A program made the position numbers and the translations under genes. 64,000 nucleotides of DNA from Linepithema humile (taxonomy: Eukaryota > Arthropoda > Insecta > Hymenoptera > Formicidae). The DNA lies in contig NC_090131.1 in NCBI RefSeq assembly GCF_040581485.1, positions 6,882,001-6,946,000 of the forward strand. The letters run 5' to 3'. Shown piece by piece: positions 62,103 to 64,000 of this stretch (positions are counted from its first letter, which is position 1; each line of letters begins with the position of its first letter). The notes below the pieces were generated by a model that did not search any database, was not told the DNA's origin, and saw nothing but the letters and a program-made list of their open reading frames with translations.

Positions 62103-63698
62103 ATGATCACGTTCCGTACTCTCGGCACTTATCAGTTGATTGCTACAGTCGTCAGTCTAAATGCAATTCTGATCACGGATGCGCAGCCTGAGCTTAAATT
62201 AGTCAACGTGGTAAGTGCTACTGAATTGCTTATTGTTAAGATAACAAATTATTTTCCAAAATCTGAGCTAAATTGTTATTAGAATATCGAATCTGTAATA
62301 GGTTTTTCTTGGTAATTCTCCAATTTTCAGATATTTAGACATGGCGATCGGACGCCTGATAACAAAAACGAAATGTATCCGAATGACCCGTACTTAAATT
62401 ATTCCTTTTATCCGGAAGGCTTAGGACAATTGACTATCGTAAGTAACACTATTTCGTATTTGTACTTTTCGAAAAAAGTGAAAAAGATAAATTAAAATAT
62501 ACTAAATAAATCGGGTCAATTTTTTTCAACAAAGCTAATGCTTGTTTTCTAAGAAACAGAACTTTATAACTCCATAGAACAAATTTCTACCAGTTTTTTT
62601 TCTAATTTTGAAACAATTTAAGATTAACTGACACACTGACTAAATTTACGCAAATGTCTACAGACGGGCAAGCAACGCGAGTATGAATTGGGAAAATTCT
62701 TACGTGACAGATATAAGGATTTTTTAGGCGATATATACTTGCCAAAACTCGTTGTAGCTCACAGCTCGGATTATGATAGAACGAAGATGTCTCTGCAACT
62801 CGTTCTCGCTGCGTTGTTTCCACCGTTGAACATTCGGCAGCAATGGAACCGTGATTTAAATTGGCAACCGATCCCGGCGACGTACATAAAGCGCGTCGAC
62901 GACAATTTCTTCTTAGCTGATGAATGTCCGTTGTAAGTATGATCGATCCTAACAACAAAAATTTTTTAAAGCTACAAGAAATTGGTCTTAACAATATTAA
63001 TATTGATTTTTCGATAGCTTTGATAAATACATTTAAAAAATGTATTTTAACAAGCATAGAAAATTAATAGAAAAAAGATAATTTGATAATTTTAAATATC
63101 ATAAATGCGAAGGATAGAAGATACATTTTCAAGCTTTAACATCATCTTTAGGTTTCTCGTCGAGTATAATCGAGTGCTGAATTCACCTGAAACGATAGAA
63201 AAAAAGGCTCCATTGAAGGATATGATAAACAAGTTGACGCAGCTAACAGGCAAAACGATGGAGAAGCCTCTTGATTGGTATTACTTGTATCACACTTTCG
63301 TAGCGGAGTCATCTATGAATCTGACGCTGCCTGAATGGGCATACGAATATTATCCTGATGGTTTGTTATTCAATGCGATCGTGATTTCGTACGATATCGC
63401 CAATTCCACTCCTTTATTAAGAAGGCTGTACGCTGGTAAGTTCAGCATTTTACAATATCTTCAATCTTCATTGCAACACAATACTCGCTCCGTTCCAGGT
63501 CCAATTATTCGCGCTGTATTAAATAATATAAAAGCCGCGCAAACTTCGTCAGAAACAAAGATTTATTTATACAGCGGTCATGAAACTAACATCGCGACAT
63601 TGCTGCATGCGTTCAACGTGTATAAGCCACATGCACCTGAGTATTCCAGCGCAGTTATTCTAGAATTGCTGGAACAAGACAAGCAGTATTACATAAGA
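62103..63698 (+). CDS. Venom acid phosphatase Acph-1-like, partial (last exon outside window)
   Basis: Five exons in phase (62103-62210, 62331-62438, 62664-62932, 63152-63435, 63499-63698) cover about 323 residues. Exon structure and sequence parallel the complete paralogue about 4.5 kb to the left. A signal peptide is followed by PELKLVNV. The catalytic RHGDRTP, HSSDYDRT (Arg to His at the first position of the RSSD block, unlike the paralogue) and SGHETN are present, so activity is likely though the changed Arg may matter. The final exon, corresponding to paralogue residues after YYVK, is not found before 64000, so the gene runs off the window. The 63-base intron 63436-63498 is a multiple of three and contains no in-frame stop. 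Confidence 0.9.
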
Positions 63699-64000
63699 GT
63701 GAGTGCATTATCGAACAATATATTTCCATGTTTCTAATTAATTTTTTATTATTTATTTTATTAATTTTAATTATACCACAGTGGCAGATTTTTAATTTAT
63801 GTTTTGAGACACATAGAATATATCTCAAAATTGATGAAAAATATTTTTTATTCATGCAGAGCAACTTTTGTTGATATTGAAATCAGTATTATTCTTCTCT
63901 TGCTTCACTTTCCGTTTAAGATATTTTTAAGTAAAGAGAGACAGCTGTGATAATAAGAAAACAAATTACAGACTTAATTATTCATACTGTGTGATAAATT
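63699..64000 (+). other. Start of the last intron of the partial phosphatase gene
   Basis: Begins GTGAGTG after the AGA codon. AT-rich; no sequence matching the paralogue's final exon is visible before the window ends. Confidence 0.6.

Noticed and set aside
1..64000. CRISPR arrays, bacterial operons, prophage
   Set aside because: The window is plainly eukaryotic, with spliced genes and poly(A) signals; no such structures are present.

Overview
This 64-kb window is nuclear DNA from a holometabolous insect, most probably a hymenopteran and likely an ant. It is AT-rich with GC-rich promoter islands, has short GT-AG introns and an arthropod TCAGT initiator, carries two tandem cytoplasmic actins, and ends in a cluster of venom acid phosphatase (Acph-1-like) genes. 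The species call is inference from gene content. Exon joins below were made by hand, using splice signals and reading-phase continuity.

Layout. 1-10.4 kb: two minus-strand cytoplasmic actin genes that appear to encode the same 376-aa protein, each with an intronless CDS and a predicted 5' UTR intron. 10.4-14.7 kb: no supported gene. 14.7-18.7 kb: a secreted single-domain angiotensin-converting enzyme (plus strand), tail-to-tail with RFC1, the large subunit of replication factor C (18.7-23.1 kb, minus). 23.1-23.9 kb: a divergent intergenic stretch with two fold-back elements. 23.9-29.8 kb: POLR3A, the largest subunit of RNA polymerase III, 20 coding exons, the last intron being of U12 AT-AC type. 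30.1-33.3 kb: a Tc1/mariner-superfamily element with long inverted repeats, an apparently intact spliced transposase, a decayed inverted second transposase start and two nested palindromic elements.

33.5-50 kb is a dense housekeeping and cilium/centrosome block: PACRG (plus), glutaminyl-tRNA synthetase (minus), EEF1A lysine methyltransferase 1 (plus), FOP/CEP43 (plus), TIMM13 (minus), and a 798-aa unrecognised protein (plus) with four 12-residue repeats. 50.2-64 kb: three histidine acid phosphatase paralogues. The first (minus) is an intact six-exon gene that has lost the catalytic motifs. The second (plus) looks complete and catalytically competent. The third (plus) also keeps the catalytic motifs but runs off the right edge.

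Most genes are unrelated neighbours; only the actin pair and the phosphatase cluster are local families. The observations most worth following are the predicted pseudo-phosphatase, the AT-AC intron of POLR3A, the composite head-to-head transposon, a perfect 25-bp hairpin between phosphatase genes, and the unrecognised repeat-bearing gene.
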